A stretch of DNA of 64,000 nt from ENR-C20 sp942493145 (GTDB lineage: Bacteria > Bacillota > Clostridia > Acetivibrionales > DTU013), in assembly GCA_942493145.1 (NCBI GenBank), contig OW818679.1, positions 2,108,001 to 2,172,000 on the forward strand. The letters run 5' to 3'. Position numbers and translations under genes: made by a program. The notes beneath the pieces were generated by a model, which worked only from the letters and a program-made list of their open reading frames with translations, was not told the DNA's origin and made no database searches. Of the stretch, positions 8,894-16,453 are shown piece after piece. Numbering within the stretch: position 1 is the first letter of the stretch; each line of letters opens with the position of its first letter.

Positions 8894-9248
8894 ATAAATA
8901 AAAGCCTTGCATCTCTAATATAAATAAGAGACGAAAGGCTTGCTTCCGCGGTACCACTCCAATTGATACAGTGTTACCTGTATCCAACTTGTTTTTAACC
9001 GGTATAACGGCCGGTGCCGTCCGTGCATACTCTCATACATTGCCTGCCAGTTATTCCAAGCCAGCCGGTGAAAGTTTAATCACCAATGAATGATTTCCGA
9101 CGGATACTTACAGGTGAGTTTCTCCGTATACTCATATGCCTCGCACCAGCCGGCAATTCTCTTGGATGGTATTAACGGATACTTATTCCTGGTCATTGTA
9201 TCTGAAATTATTGTTCTCTTCCAGATATTGTACTTCTGGAAAAAGGTT
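8894..9248 (-). promoter_or_regulatory. T-box riboswitch, leucine type (CUC specifier), upstream of the acyl-CoA synthetase
   Basis: Read on the minus strand, Stem I closes with GATAC/GTATC and CAGG/CCTG. Its specifier loop has AAGTAT on one side and GAAACTCA on the other, the usual GAA-N-codon-A layout, giving CTC (9116-9118, leucine). The apical part has AAGAGAA and a TGCC/GGCA stem. A GATACAG/CTGTATC hairpin (stem III) precedes the T-box core GGAGTGGTACCGCGG (8946-8960). The UGGU bulge fits a tRNA ending in ACCA, as the tRNA-Leu at 60818 does. The terminator is a 13-bp stem with one mismatch (8904-8939) followed by TTTTATTT. Uncharged tRNA-Leu should stabilise the antiterminator and permit expression. 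Confidence 0.93.
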
Positions 9249-9254
9249 ATTATT

Positions 9255-9284
9255 ATATTACTATGCCACTCACTAAAGTGTCAA
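9255..9284 (-). promoter_or_regulatory. Sigma-A type promoter of the T-box transcript
   Basis: On the minus strand a perfect TTGACA (9279-9284) and TAATAT (9255-9260) are separated by 18 bases, and TATAAT overlaps a little further down. It lies just upstream of Stem I of the T-box leader, giving a transcript start near 9248. Confidence 0.75.
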
Positions 9285-9377
9285 TACAATTTTCTTGCTA
9301 GCAGTTTCCTATATATTTTCAGTAACATTCATGTGGTTTTTTACCTGATTTTTATCGATATGCCACCCAGCCCGATC

Positions 9378-10298
9378 TTATTTTGCAAAGGCCCCCATAA
9401 GCTGGATTACTACAGGCCCAAGCAAAACACCAAACAATGTTGGGAATATGAATACAACCATAGGTATGATCATCTTTATAGGCGCCTTCATGGCCTTTTC
9501 CTGTGCCCTCTGCCTTCTTTTCTGCCTGATCTGCTCCGACTGGATCCTCAGTACGTTTGCGATACTCACGCCGAATTGATCCGCTTGTATGATAGAGCTG
9601 ACAAAGGTGCTGAAATCCTGTATGCAGATCCTGTCTGCCATATCCCTCAATGCATCTCTTTTCAGCCGTCCTACCCTGATTTCCTGTAATACTGTATCAA
9701 ATTCATCGGCAAGGGGACCCGGCATCTTGTCAATTACTTTTGCAAGGGCTCCGTCAAAGCCCAAACCTGCTTCAACGCTAACGGTAAGAAGGTCCAGAAC
9801 ATCAGCCAGAGAATTCTGTATCTTTTTCTGTCTTTCAGTGATTTTCCTGCTTAAGCCAAAATTCGGCATCACAAGCCCAATTGCTATCTCTATTATTATC
9901 AGGTAGACCAATGCTTGCGATGACAAGCTTAAATAGAAACCCAAAAAGCCAGTTATAACAGGGAGACCGACGACAAGCGCTACCTGGATATTGATCATGT
10001 CCTTGACATTCAGCTTGGTTGAGCTACCAGCCATGCTAAGCTTCTTCTCCATTGACGATATGATTCCGGAAGGAGTAACTTTCATGACATTTTTACTGAC
10101 ATTGTCAAGCAGCGGCCTCAATATCCTGACGCCCAGTGACTGGTTCAATTCATTGTCTTCAGAATTCCTTGACCCCATCCTGCCCACATTATCCAGCCTG
10201 GACTGCAATGAAATCTTATCTCGTAAAAGTCTCACCAGTATAAGTCTAACAATCAGGAACACAGATATGAATGAAAGGATCAAAATGGCATATAGCAT
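9378..10298 (-). CDS. tadC: Tad pilus inner-membrane assembly protein TadC
   Basis: TadC belongs to the GspF/TadC (type II secretion F) family and with TadB forms the membrane platform for Flp pilus assembly. The 306-residue protein has membrane segments at the N-terminus, around residues 100-150, and at the C-terminus. A cytoplasmic T2SSF domain lies between, with DVLDLLTVSVEAGLGFDGAL and AIQADQFGVSIANVLR-like helices (SIIQADQFGVSIA). It starts 12 bases after tadB and is the last gene of the Tad operon. No clear terminator was seen in the 76 bases before the T-box promoter region of the next unit. Confidence 0.88.
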   Translation of the reverse strand: MLYAILILSFISVFLIVRLILVRLLRDKISLQSRLDNVGRMGSRNSEDNELNQSLGVRILRPLLDNVSKNVMKVTPSGIISSMEKKLSMAGSSTKLNVKDMINIQVALVVGLPVITGFLGFYLSLSSQALVYLIIIEIAIGLVMPNFGLSRKITERQKKIQNSLADVLDLLTVSVEAGLGFDGALAKVIDKMPGPLADEFDTVLQEIRVGRLKRDALRDMADRICIQDFSTFVSSIIQADQFGVSIANVLRIQSEQIRQKRRQRAQEKAMKAPIKMIIPMVVFIFPTLFGVLLGPVVIQLMGAFAK

Positions 10299-10309
10299 GG
10301 CAACTCACC

Positions 10310-11281
10310 TCAATAATCAATTTGAACGATTTTGTTTATAAAGAATATCCCTATCAGTTCCATAACCACACAAACACATAATATAAGGATTCCGAGCGGG
10401 TTTTTGAAAAGCAGGCTCATATGTTCTGGATTTATCATATTTATTACAAGTCCTATACCCACAGGCAACAAAGAAATAACCAGTCCGGAAATTCTTCCCT
10501 GTGCGGTTGCAGTCTTGATTTCTCCCTTGATTTTAACCCTGTCCCTGATTGTAGTAGAAATATTATCCAATACCTCTGCAAGGTTGCCTCCAACCTGTCT
10601 CTGTATGAGTACAGCAGTCACTATCAGTTCAAGGTCATCGCTCATGACCCTGTTGGTCATATTCTCAAGTGCCTTTTCAGTATTCAATCCGAGGTTGATC
10701 TCCTTCTGTAATGTGGCAAATTCCTCTGCAATAGGCCCAGTCATCTCCTTTGCTACTATATCAATTGCCTGAAAAAAACTGTAGCCAGCTTTTAATGAAT
10801 TAGAAATTAATGTGATGGCATCACCCAGCTGTTCATTGAGATCCTTTAGCCTCTTTTTAATTTTGAAATTAACGACAATAGAAGGGATAAAGCTCATTAC
10901 TACGCCAATAACAACAGCTGCAGGAATTGAACCTGCCCCCTTTACCATTACCACCAGTAGAGCAGGGAAAGCAAAAAGCATAATGCTGAATGTCATATAT
11001 TCCTCTGCCTTAAGAAGCAAATGTGCCCTGGTCAGCTTGAACTGGATCTTCTTTTTATACCTGTCAAGAAATTTTATATTACCAATCCCTTTTGAGACAA
11101 AGTTCATGGAATTCTTTGATTCCTTTTTTGATTCCTTCCTTGTATTCTCTGCAGCCTCTTCAACATTTATATATTTTCTGAGTCTTGAAATGCCGCTCTG
11201 CTTGATGAATATAACCTTTAGTATGGAGTAGGACAACAGCATCACCGACAGAAATGCAAGGGGTATGATTAATCTCAACAT
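10310..11281 (-). CDS. tadB: Tad pilus inner-membrane assembly protein TadB
   Basis: TadB is the partner of TadC in the Flp pilus membrane platform. The 323-residue protein has an N-terminal membrane anchor (residues 3-25), a basic cytoplasmic linker, a paired membrane region (about 95-135), and a T2SSF domain. Visible there are LGDAITLISNSLKAGYSFFQ and AVLIQRQVGGNLAEVLDN, the usual TadB signature. Two C-terminal membrane helices follow. AGGAGG precedes the ATG at 11281, and the gene starts 13 bases after cpaF. Confidence 0.9.
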   Translation of the reverse strand: MLRLIIPLAFLSVMLLSYSILKVIFIKQSGISRLRKYINVEEAAENTRKESKKESKNSMNFVSKGIGNIKFLDRYKKKIQFKLTRAHLLLKAEEYMTFSIMLFAFPALLVVMVKGAGSIPAAVVIGVVMSFIPSIVVNFKIKKRLKDLNEQLGDAITLISNSLKAGYSFFQAIDIVAKEMTGPIAEEFATLQKEINLGLNTEKALENMTNRVMSDDLELIVTAVLIQRQVGGNLAEVLDNISTTIRDRVKIKGEIKTATAQGRISGLVISLLPVGIGLVINMINPEHMSLLFKNPLGILILCVCVVMELIGIFFINKIVQIDY

Positions 11282-11294
11282 TTACATTACCTCC

Positions 11295-12656
11295 TTATGT
11301 AAAAAGGTCGCTTGGAAGCGTTATTCCTGAGCTTTCCAGCTTCTCGATGAAATGAGGCTTGATTCCGGTAGGCACAATTTCCCCACGTATCCTCCCCTTT
11401 TCATCCCTGCCCTGCTGCTTGAAAACAAATATGTCCTGCATGGTAATAATATCGCCTTCCATGCCTATTATCTCAGTTATATGGGTTATCCTCCTGCTGC
11501 CGTCCTTAAGCCTCGATTGCTGTACAATCAGGTCAACAGCAGAGGCGATCTGCTCCCTTATTGCTTTAACCGGCAAATCCATTCCTGCCATCAAAACCAT
11601 TGTTTCAAGTCTGGATATCATATCCCTGGGTGAATTAGCATGGCCAGTAGTCAATGAGCCATCATGTCCGGTATTCATAGCCTGCAGCATATCCAGCGCC
11701 TCACCGCTCCTGACCTCGCCTACGACTATCCTGTCGGGCCTCATTCTGAGGGAGTTCCTTACAAGATCCCTTATGGTTATGGCGCCCTTTCCTTCAATGT
11801 TCGGCATCCTGGTCTCAAGCCTTATTACATGCTCCTGTCCCAGTTGAATCTCTGCTGCATCCTCTATGGTCACTATTCTTTCGTCATCTGGAATGAAGGA
11901 TGAAATTACATTCAGGGTAGTCGTTTTACCGCTACCGGTACCCCCTGATACAACTATATTGAGTCTGGCTTCAACGCATGCCTTCAACAGCATCGCAACA
12001 TTAGGCGTTATCGTTCCGAAATTGATAAGGTCTTTGACTGTAAAAGGCTTCTCCGAAAATTTTCTTATTGTAATTGTTGGACCGTTAAGAGAAAGTGGCG
12101 GGATAATGACATTTACACGCGAGCCGTTCGGCAGACGTGCGTCAACCATCGGCGAACTTTCATCTATCCTTCTTCCGAGGGGTGCCACTATTTTTTCTAT
12201 GACCTTCATAACATGCTGATCGTCCTTGAAGGTAACATCACTTAAGGTAAGCCGACCGTTTTTTTCAACATAGACCAGATCCGGACCATTTACCATTATC
12301 TCTGATATTGATGGATCCTGAATAAGCGGATTGATGGGACCGAAACCTATGGTTTCGTCAATTATCTCCGAGACCAGCTTCTGCCTTTCAAGCTTTGTAA
12401 AATATGAGTTCTCTTCGTCCAGGAAGCTCTCCACTATGTCGGAGATTTCCTTTTCAAGATTCTCATCATTGTTTTCTGTTTCAAGGTCTTTTAATGCGCC
12501 TGTTTTGATCTCTTCAATTATTTTGCTGTGGATCCTTGACTTCATTTCCTCAAATGGATCATCTTTAGGCGGAGATGCGGCCTTTTTTGTTTTTAAAGTT
12601 TTGCTTTCCTGTTGTTCTGTAGTTTTTTCTTTTTGAAGCCGTTCCAATAGTGACAT
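11295..12656 (-). CDS. cpaF: Tad pilus secretion ATPase TadA/CpaF
   Basis: CpaF (TadA) is the type II/IV secretion ATPase that powers Flp pilus extension in the cytoplasm at the membrane. The protein of about 453 residues has a charged, coiled N-terminal region (first 90 residues) and then the ATPase core. Motifs are ETIGFGPINPLIQDPSI, the Walker A GGTGSGKT (residues 238-245), RPDRIVVGEVRSGEALDML (Walker B region), and the His-box GHDGSLTTGHANSP. I choose the ATG at 12656 because GGGGG lies 8 bases upstream; longer readings from 12671 lack a site. It lies between cpaE and tadB. Confidence 0.92.
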   Translation of the reverse strand: MSLLERLQKEKTTEQQESKTLKTKKAASPPKDDPFEEMKSRIHSKIIEEIKTGALKDLETENNDENLEKEISDIVESFLDEENSYFTKLERQKLVSEIIDETIGFGPINPLIQDPSISEIMVNGPDLVYVEKNGRLTLSDVTFKDDQHVMKVIEKIVAPLGRRIDESSPMVDARLPNGSRVNVIIPPLSLNGPTITIRKFSEKPFTVKDLINFGTITPNVAMLLKACVEARLNIVVSGGTGSGKTTTLNVISSFIPDDERIVTIEDAAEIQLGQEHVIRLETRMPNIEGKGAITIRDLVRNSLRMRPDRIVVGEVRSGEALDMLQAMNTGHDGSLTTGHANSPRDMISRLETMVLMAGMDLPVKAIREQIASAVDLIVQQSRLKDGSRRITHITEIIGMEGDIITMQDIFVFKQQGRDEKGRIRGEIVPTGIKPHFIEKLESSGITLPSDLFT

Positions 12657-12767
12657 CAGCATTACCCCCAAACTCTGTTACCCTTTTTTTCTACCCTTGC
12701 TTTTCTACGTGGCTTTCTAGCTGGCTTTTCTATCCAAACAATTTTTTCTTTGGACTCTTGTTTGTTT

Positions 12768-13925
12768 CTATAGTCTCTTTTCATTGGAAAGCTCGCTGCA
12801 CATTCCCATAATGGCCTTGGCAACCTTTGTCTCCATCCTGGTCATAATAAATGGAAATCCTTTGTTTGCTGAGGTGATGACCGTCTGGCTGTCCTCCGGG
12901 ACATATGACCACACCGGATGCTTCAGTGTGCTTTCAAAATCCTTGTATTTAATTCCAAACTGCTCGGAAGCTTTATTGAGGATTATCTTAATCTTCTCCT
13001 TTGGATAACGGAGAGACTCCATTACATCCAGCCCCGACTTGACATTTTTAATCGTAGGCAGGTCAAGAGTAGACAAGAATAGTATCACGTCCGACATATC
13101 CAATGCCGTCAATACCGTTTCATGAAAGCTTGCAGATGTGTCTATGATGATATAGTGATATCTTTCCCTGAGGGTATTCAGTATACGCTCGATGTGGCTT
13201 GACGTTATATACTCGGCATATTCCGGCTTTATTGGAGCAGGAAGCACCTTAACTCCTGAAAAGTGCGAAACCATGTATTCATCGATCAGATCCCCATCCA
13301 GCTGATTGATTTCCTTAATCAAATCGCTGATAGTGTTCTTCACTGAAACATTCAACATTATTGAAACGTCACCGAACTGGAGGTCGAGGTCCACAAGGGC
13401 AACCTTCTTCTTTGTCAGTCTTGCAAGCCCGACTGCCAGATTTGAGGATATTGTGGTCTTGCCTACTCCTCCTTTAGTACTGAAGACAGTGACGATTTTG
13501 GACCTGATTTCTTCCTGGCTCTTGGAGTTGGTATTCTTTTCCCGTCTCCTTGATTCATTATCATATGTTTTAATTATAGTCCGGATCATATCCTCACCAT
13601 TGAAGGGTTTGTTGAGGAAATCCCTGGCTCCGGCCGACATTGCCTTCCTGATGTACTCCTGTTCACCTTGCACAGACATTATGATGACGGTGCTTTCAGG
13701 TACTTCTATGGAAATTTCCTCTGTAGCCCTGATTCCATCCATCACCGGCATGTTGATATCCATCAGGATTATGTCCGGACGTGCCTCTTTTGCAACGAAT
13801 ATGGCTTCTTCTCCATTTTCTGCTTCTCCTATGACATCGATTCTTTTATCAAAAGAAAGGAGAACCTTGATATTGTTTCTTGTTTCTACTGAATCATCTA
13901 CTACTACTACTTTAATTCTTTCCAT
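12768..13925 (-). CDS. cpaE: CpaE/TadZ pilus localisation ATPase with an N-terminal receiver domain
   Basis: CpaE/TadZ is a ParA/MinD-like ATPase that places the Tad machine in the cell. Residues 1-125 form a response-regulator receiver with the usual acidic pair Asp10/Asp11, phospho-acceptor Asp56 in LMDINMP, Ser84 and Lys106 in NKPF, so it looks phosphorylatable. A Ser/Arg/Lys linker (about 123-142) leads to the ATPase domain with deviant Walker A KGGVGKTT (151-158), VDLDLQFGD, and DTSASFHETVL. Many TadZ receivers are degenerate; this one keeps the key residues. It sits between cpaB and cpaF. A cognate kinase is not linked except possibly the DegS-like kinase upstream. Confidence 0.9.
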   Translation of the reverse strand: MERIKVVVVDDSVETRNNIKVLLSFDKRIDVIGEAENGEEAIFVAKEARPDIILMDINMPVMDGIRATEEISIEVPESTVIIMSVQGEQEYIRKAMSAGARDFLNKPFNGEDMIRTIIKTYDNESRRREKNTNSKSQEEIRSKIVTVFSTKGGVGKTTISSNLAVGLARLTKKKVALVDLDLQFGDVSIMLNVSVKNTISDLIKEINQLDGDLIDEYMVSHFSGVKVLPAPIKPEYAEYITSSHIERILNTLRERYHYIIIDTSASFHETVLTALDMSDVILFLSTLDLPTIKNVKSGLDVMESLRYPKEKIKIILNKASEQFGIKYKDFESTLKHPVWSYVPEDSQTVITSANKGFPFIMTRMETKVAKAIMGMCSELSNEKRL

Positions 13926-13960
13926 TTAGTATTTCCCCTTCCGCTTTCTATCCCAAACGA

Positions 13961-14722
13961 TTATTGTGCTGCTTCCTTGGGTACGGTGTATATTCCTTTC
14001 TTTGAAGAGATGTCTTCTCTTACGGCGCCTTCCGCTTTGTAAACGGATGTGTCCTCAGCAGGCCTCAATACCAGTCTTAACACCGAGTATTCAGATGCAA
14101 ACACCAGTTTCTCAACATCAGCTGAATTTATAGATAGAGTGACTGTTTTTTGTCCTTCTTTAATCTTCTCATCCTTTATTTCCTGGTCCTGGCCCATTGC
14201 CAGCACTTCGACATCCTGTAGTATGGTCCTTGTTATCCTTGGATAAATAGTATTGGTAGTAGCACCTTCAACAGTCTCTGTTTCAAAAGTTGCAACTACG
14301 TCTACAGAATCCCCGGGTCTCATAAGGTAGGATACTGCAGACTGTTCTGCGATGTTTATGCTGACAGCCCTCATACCTTCAGGTATTTTAAAGGCCAGTG
14401 ATGCCTTGTCTTCATCCAAAAGCCTTTCAGGAACTATTGCTTCTCCCTCAAGGACGCTTTCTTTGAGTTTTTTCCCGACGATTTCGGATTTAGTTGTAAT
14501 AGCCCTGGTGTTAAGTACATCTTTTTCCACCTTAACCAGCTTCAGATCAGCATCAGCGATTACACGCCTGGGCTCAAGATTTGTAGCCGCGACATACACA
14601 TTCACATATTCCACTGTTTCGTTTTTCTGTGTTGCACCTGTTATATATACATATATCAGTGCTGAAGTTACAAGTGATAACAGCACCGCTATTATTATGA
14701 CCTTTTTATTGACTGATTCCAT
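13961..14722 (-). CDS. cpaB: Flp pilus assembly protein CpaB/RcpC (SAF domain)
   Basis: CpaB (RcpC) is a membrane-anchored envelope protein needed for Flp pilus assembly. The 253-residue protein has one N-terminal membrane segment (residues 8-28), then a SAF domain with VAATNLEPRRVIADADLKLV and GKKLKESVLEGEAIVPERL. A beta-rich region follows, with MRAVSINIAEQSAVSYLMRPGDSVDVVATF cut here for brevity at its core AVSYLMRPGDSVDVVA. GGAGGTAATT precedes the ATG. No secretin is encoded nearby, as expected for a single-membrane cell. It lies between tadE and cpaE. Confidence 0.88.
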   Translation of the reverse strand: MESVNKKVIIIAVLLSLVTSALIYVYITGATQKNETVEYVNVYVAATNLEPRRVIADADLKLVKVEKDVLNTRAITTKSEIVGKKLKESVLEGEAIVPERLLDEDKASLAFKIPEGMRAVSINIAEQSAVSYLMRPGDSVDVVATFETETVEGATTNTIYPRITRTILQDVEVLAMGQDQEIKDEKIKEGQKTVTLSINSADVEKLVFASEYSVLRLVLRPAEDTSVYKAEGAVREDISSKKGIYTVPKEAAQ

Positions 14723-14741
14723 AATTACCTCCGTCTGCCGC

Positions 14742-15137
14742 TTATTCGAGGCGCATAACCGTTGTACTGCTCAAATCCAGAGGGCTTGAAACTATGCTGG
14801 AAATCACCGGGGTTATAAGCGAATATTGATAATTTACCGTTACTGAAACCTCATCCCCTGTGACTCTTGTCGATTCACCAGGCGTGATGCTTATTGTCAG
14901 CTTTGTTGGGTCAAGAGTTCCTGCCGCAGTGGTGACAACTGTTATGATTTCTGCGTCGGAATATCCTACTGCTGCATTACGTGCGCCTTCCCTTGCAGCG
15001 TTTCCAACAACGAGGTAGTTATTGAACAATAAACCGAAATCAACAATGCCCATCAGAAGAAGGATTATTATTGGTAGTATGAGAGCCGTCTCAACCAATG
15101 TCTGGCCTTTGGGCATCCTCTTTTTTTCAGTAATCAT
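14742..15137 (-). CDS. tadE: TadE-like pseudopilin
   Basis: TadE-like proteins are minor pilin-like components of Tad systems. The 131-residue product has a short basic leader (MITEKKRMPKG) followed by QTLVETALILPIIILLLMG, the glutamate-containing hydrophobic helix of the family. Next comes NNYLVVGNAAREGARNAAVG, the conserved TadE region, and a beta-rich extracellular tail. GGGAGGTG precedes the ATG. It is the first gene after the terminator-like hairpin that follows flp, so it is probably expressed at a lower level than the pilin. Confidence 0.87.
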   Translation of the reverse strand: MITEKKRMPKGQTLVETALILPIIILLLMGIVDFGLLFNNYLVVGNAAREGARNAAVGYSDAEIITVVTTAAGTLDPTKLTISITPGESTRVTGDEVSVTVNYQYSLITPVISSIVSSPLDLSSTTVMRLE

Positions 15138-15170
15138 GTTTTACACCTCCCTGTCAGCTATTTCTGAAAA

Positions 15171-15202
15171 AATTGCCCTATCTGCTGTCAGATAGGGCAA
15201 TT
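15171..15202 (-). terminator. Strong hairpin between flp and tadE (partial terminator)
   Basis: Perfect 14-bp arms, AATTGCCCTATCTG and its complement, enclose a 4-base loop. On the minus strand the 3' arm ends in a run of T (AATTTTTT), so the structure is a good intrinsic terminator directly after flp. Partial readthrough would let the abundant pilin exceed the assembly proteins. Confidence 0.82.
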
Positions 15203-15231
15203 GATTTATCATGTGTGTTTTATGTCTGTCA

Positions 15232-15429
15232 TCAAGTTGTTGTAGGTGTATTGCCGGTTATTAATGCTGCTATATTACTGAACAAACCTGTAAGAGGAGC
15301 TCTGAGAAATGTCAGTGCTGCGATCAGTATAACTGCGATTATTCCAATTATCAATCCGTATTCAACCATGCCCTGTCCCTTTTTGCTTGCAAATCTTGCC
15401 CTTAAATAATCCATATACATTTTCATCAT
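15232..15429 (-). CDS. flp: Flp-family type IVb pilin
   Basis: This is the major subunit of the Tad pilus. The 65-residue prepilin starts MMKMYMDYLRARFASKKG and is expected to be cut after Gly18, leaving QGMVEYGLIIGIIAVILIAA. Glu and Tyr fall at positions +5 and +6, the Flp signature. The mature pilin of 47 residues is a hydrophobic helix with a short Thr-rich tail. The ATG at 15429 is set by AAAGGTGGG upstream; the longer reading from 15477 adds 16 residues before this site. It is the first gene of the Tad operon. No prepilin peptidase (TadV/CpaA) is in the window, so it must be supplied from elsewhere. Confidence 0.92.
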   Translation of the reverse strand: MMKMYMDYLRARFASKKGQGMVEYGLIIGIIAVILIAALTFLRAPLTGLFSNIAALITGNTPTTT

Positions 15430-15699
15430 TTTAAAAACCCACCTTTCATAATAAAAAACTTTTTGGTTTCTATTCATTTATCAAGTTTCGATTAAGCTTG
15501 CCGGCCTGTTACTTATCATGGTTTTATTATAATGGCATCAGGTTTTCTTTTCTATCCGTCACAAGACCTTATTTTATAATGATATAAGCCTATATTAAGG
15601 CAGGGACCATAAGGGACTATCATCAAAGATGGCTGGGACTACAGTACTATGGAAGGGGACAAAAGATACCCAATGCCATTTATCTATAACAACGAAAAT
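15430..15699 (-). promoter_or_regulatory. Gap upstream of flp with a weak candidate promoter
   Basis: No gene is seen in this gap of about 270 bases. On the minus strand a perfect TATAAT (15526-15531) has TAGAAA 17 bases upstream, which would give a leader of about 90 bases before flp. Several short GTCCC words occur around 15605-15660 but form no known riboswitch that I recognise. Confidence 0.3.
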
Positions 15700-15739
15700 G
15701 CCGCATCACGTGGCCTTTTTAGGGCTTTGTGCATGCGGC
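15700..15739 (-). terminator. Terminator after the DegU-like regulator gene
   Basis: On the minus strand GCCGCATGCAC pairs with GTGATGCGGC (one base bulged) around an inner GCCC/GGCC hairpin, and ATTTTC follows. It lies 60 bases after the stop of the response regulator and separates it from flp. Confidence 0.7.
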
Positions 15740-15799
15740 TTCTTTTGATCGGTCGTAACAGTATGTTATTTCATACCCGGGTGCGCTCAACTATCACAA

Positions 15800-16453
15800 T
15801 CAGACCTTGATATTATGTTTGAAAGCATAGATGGCAGCCTGGGTGCGATCGGATACCTCAAGCTTCCTGAAGATGTTGGACACATGGTTTTTTACCGTTT
15901 TCTCACTTATGAAAAGCTTCTTTGCTATTTCCTTGTTTATCATTCCTTCTGCAATGAGTTCCAGCACTTCAATTTCACGGGTTGTGAGGCTGTTTTCCTC
16001 ACCCTTTTCCTTTTCGTTGAGAGTTACCCGGTTGAACTCCCTGACCAGCTCTTTGGTCATGTTCTGCTGTATGTAGGACTGACCATTGTTGACACTGCGT
16101 ATGGCTTCTATAAGTACGGATGGTTCTGCGTCCTTAAGGACATATCCTTCGGCACCCATCTGGAGAGTTTTGAACAGATATTCCCTATCCTCATGTATAG
16201 TCAACACAATAATCCTGCTGATCATCTTCTCCTGCTTGATTTCACCGATAGCCTGCAATCCATTTTTCCCAGGCATGTTGATATCCATGAGTATCACATC
16301 AGGTTTGAGTGACCTTGCAAGGTTTATCGCTTCATCGCCATTGGATGCCTGTGCAACCACTACGATGTCCTTTTCCAGTTCAAGAATCTGCTTAAGCCCT
16401 TGCCTGACCATCGCATGGTCATCTGCAATAAGAACATTAATTTTGCTGCTCAT
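15800..16453 (-). CDS. DegU-like response regulator (NarL/LuxR family)
   Basis: This transcription factor has a receiver domain (residues 1-120) with Asp11-Asp12 and phospho-acceptor Asp57 in LMDINMPG. A C-terminal LuxR-type HTH follows, with LTTREIEVLELIAEGMINKE and FISEKTVKNHVSNIFRKLEV. At 217 residues it has the normal family length. It overlaps the end of the DegS-like kinase gene by 17 bases, so the pair is translationally coupled. The unit ends in a terminator and lies just upstream of the flp operon in the same direction, making Tad pilus genes a reasonable but untested target. Confidence 0.9.
   Translation of the reverse strand: MSSKINVLIADDHAMVRQGLKQILELEKDIVVVAQASNGDEAINLARSLKPDVILMDINMPGKNGLQAIGEIKQEKMISRIIVLTIHEDREYLFKTLQMGAEGYVLKDAEPSVLIEAIRSVNNGQSYIQQNMTKELVREFNRVTLNEKEKGEENSLTTREIEVLELIAEGMINKEIAKKLFISEKTVKNHVSNIFRKLEVSDRTQAAIYAFKHNIKV

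Noticed and set aside
9090..9689. Plus-strand open frame of 199 codons over the T-box and tadC end
   Set aside because: It runs antisense through the T-box leader and the 3' end of tadC, has no ribosome site, and its protein looks like a shadow sequence.
15478..15799. Possible cyclic di-GMP or other riboswitch upstream of flp
   Set aside because: I looked for the GEMM core and related motifs on the minus strand and found only the DegU-like gene's terminator and scattered GTCCC words.
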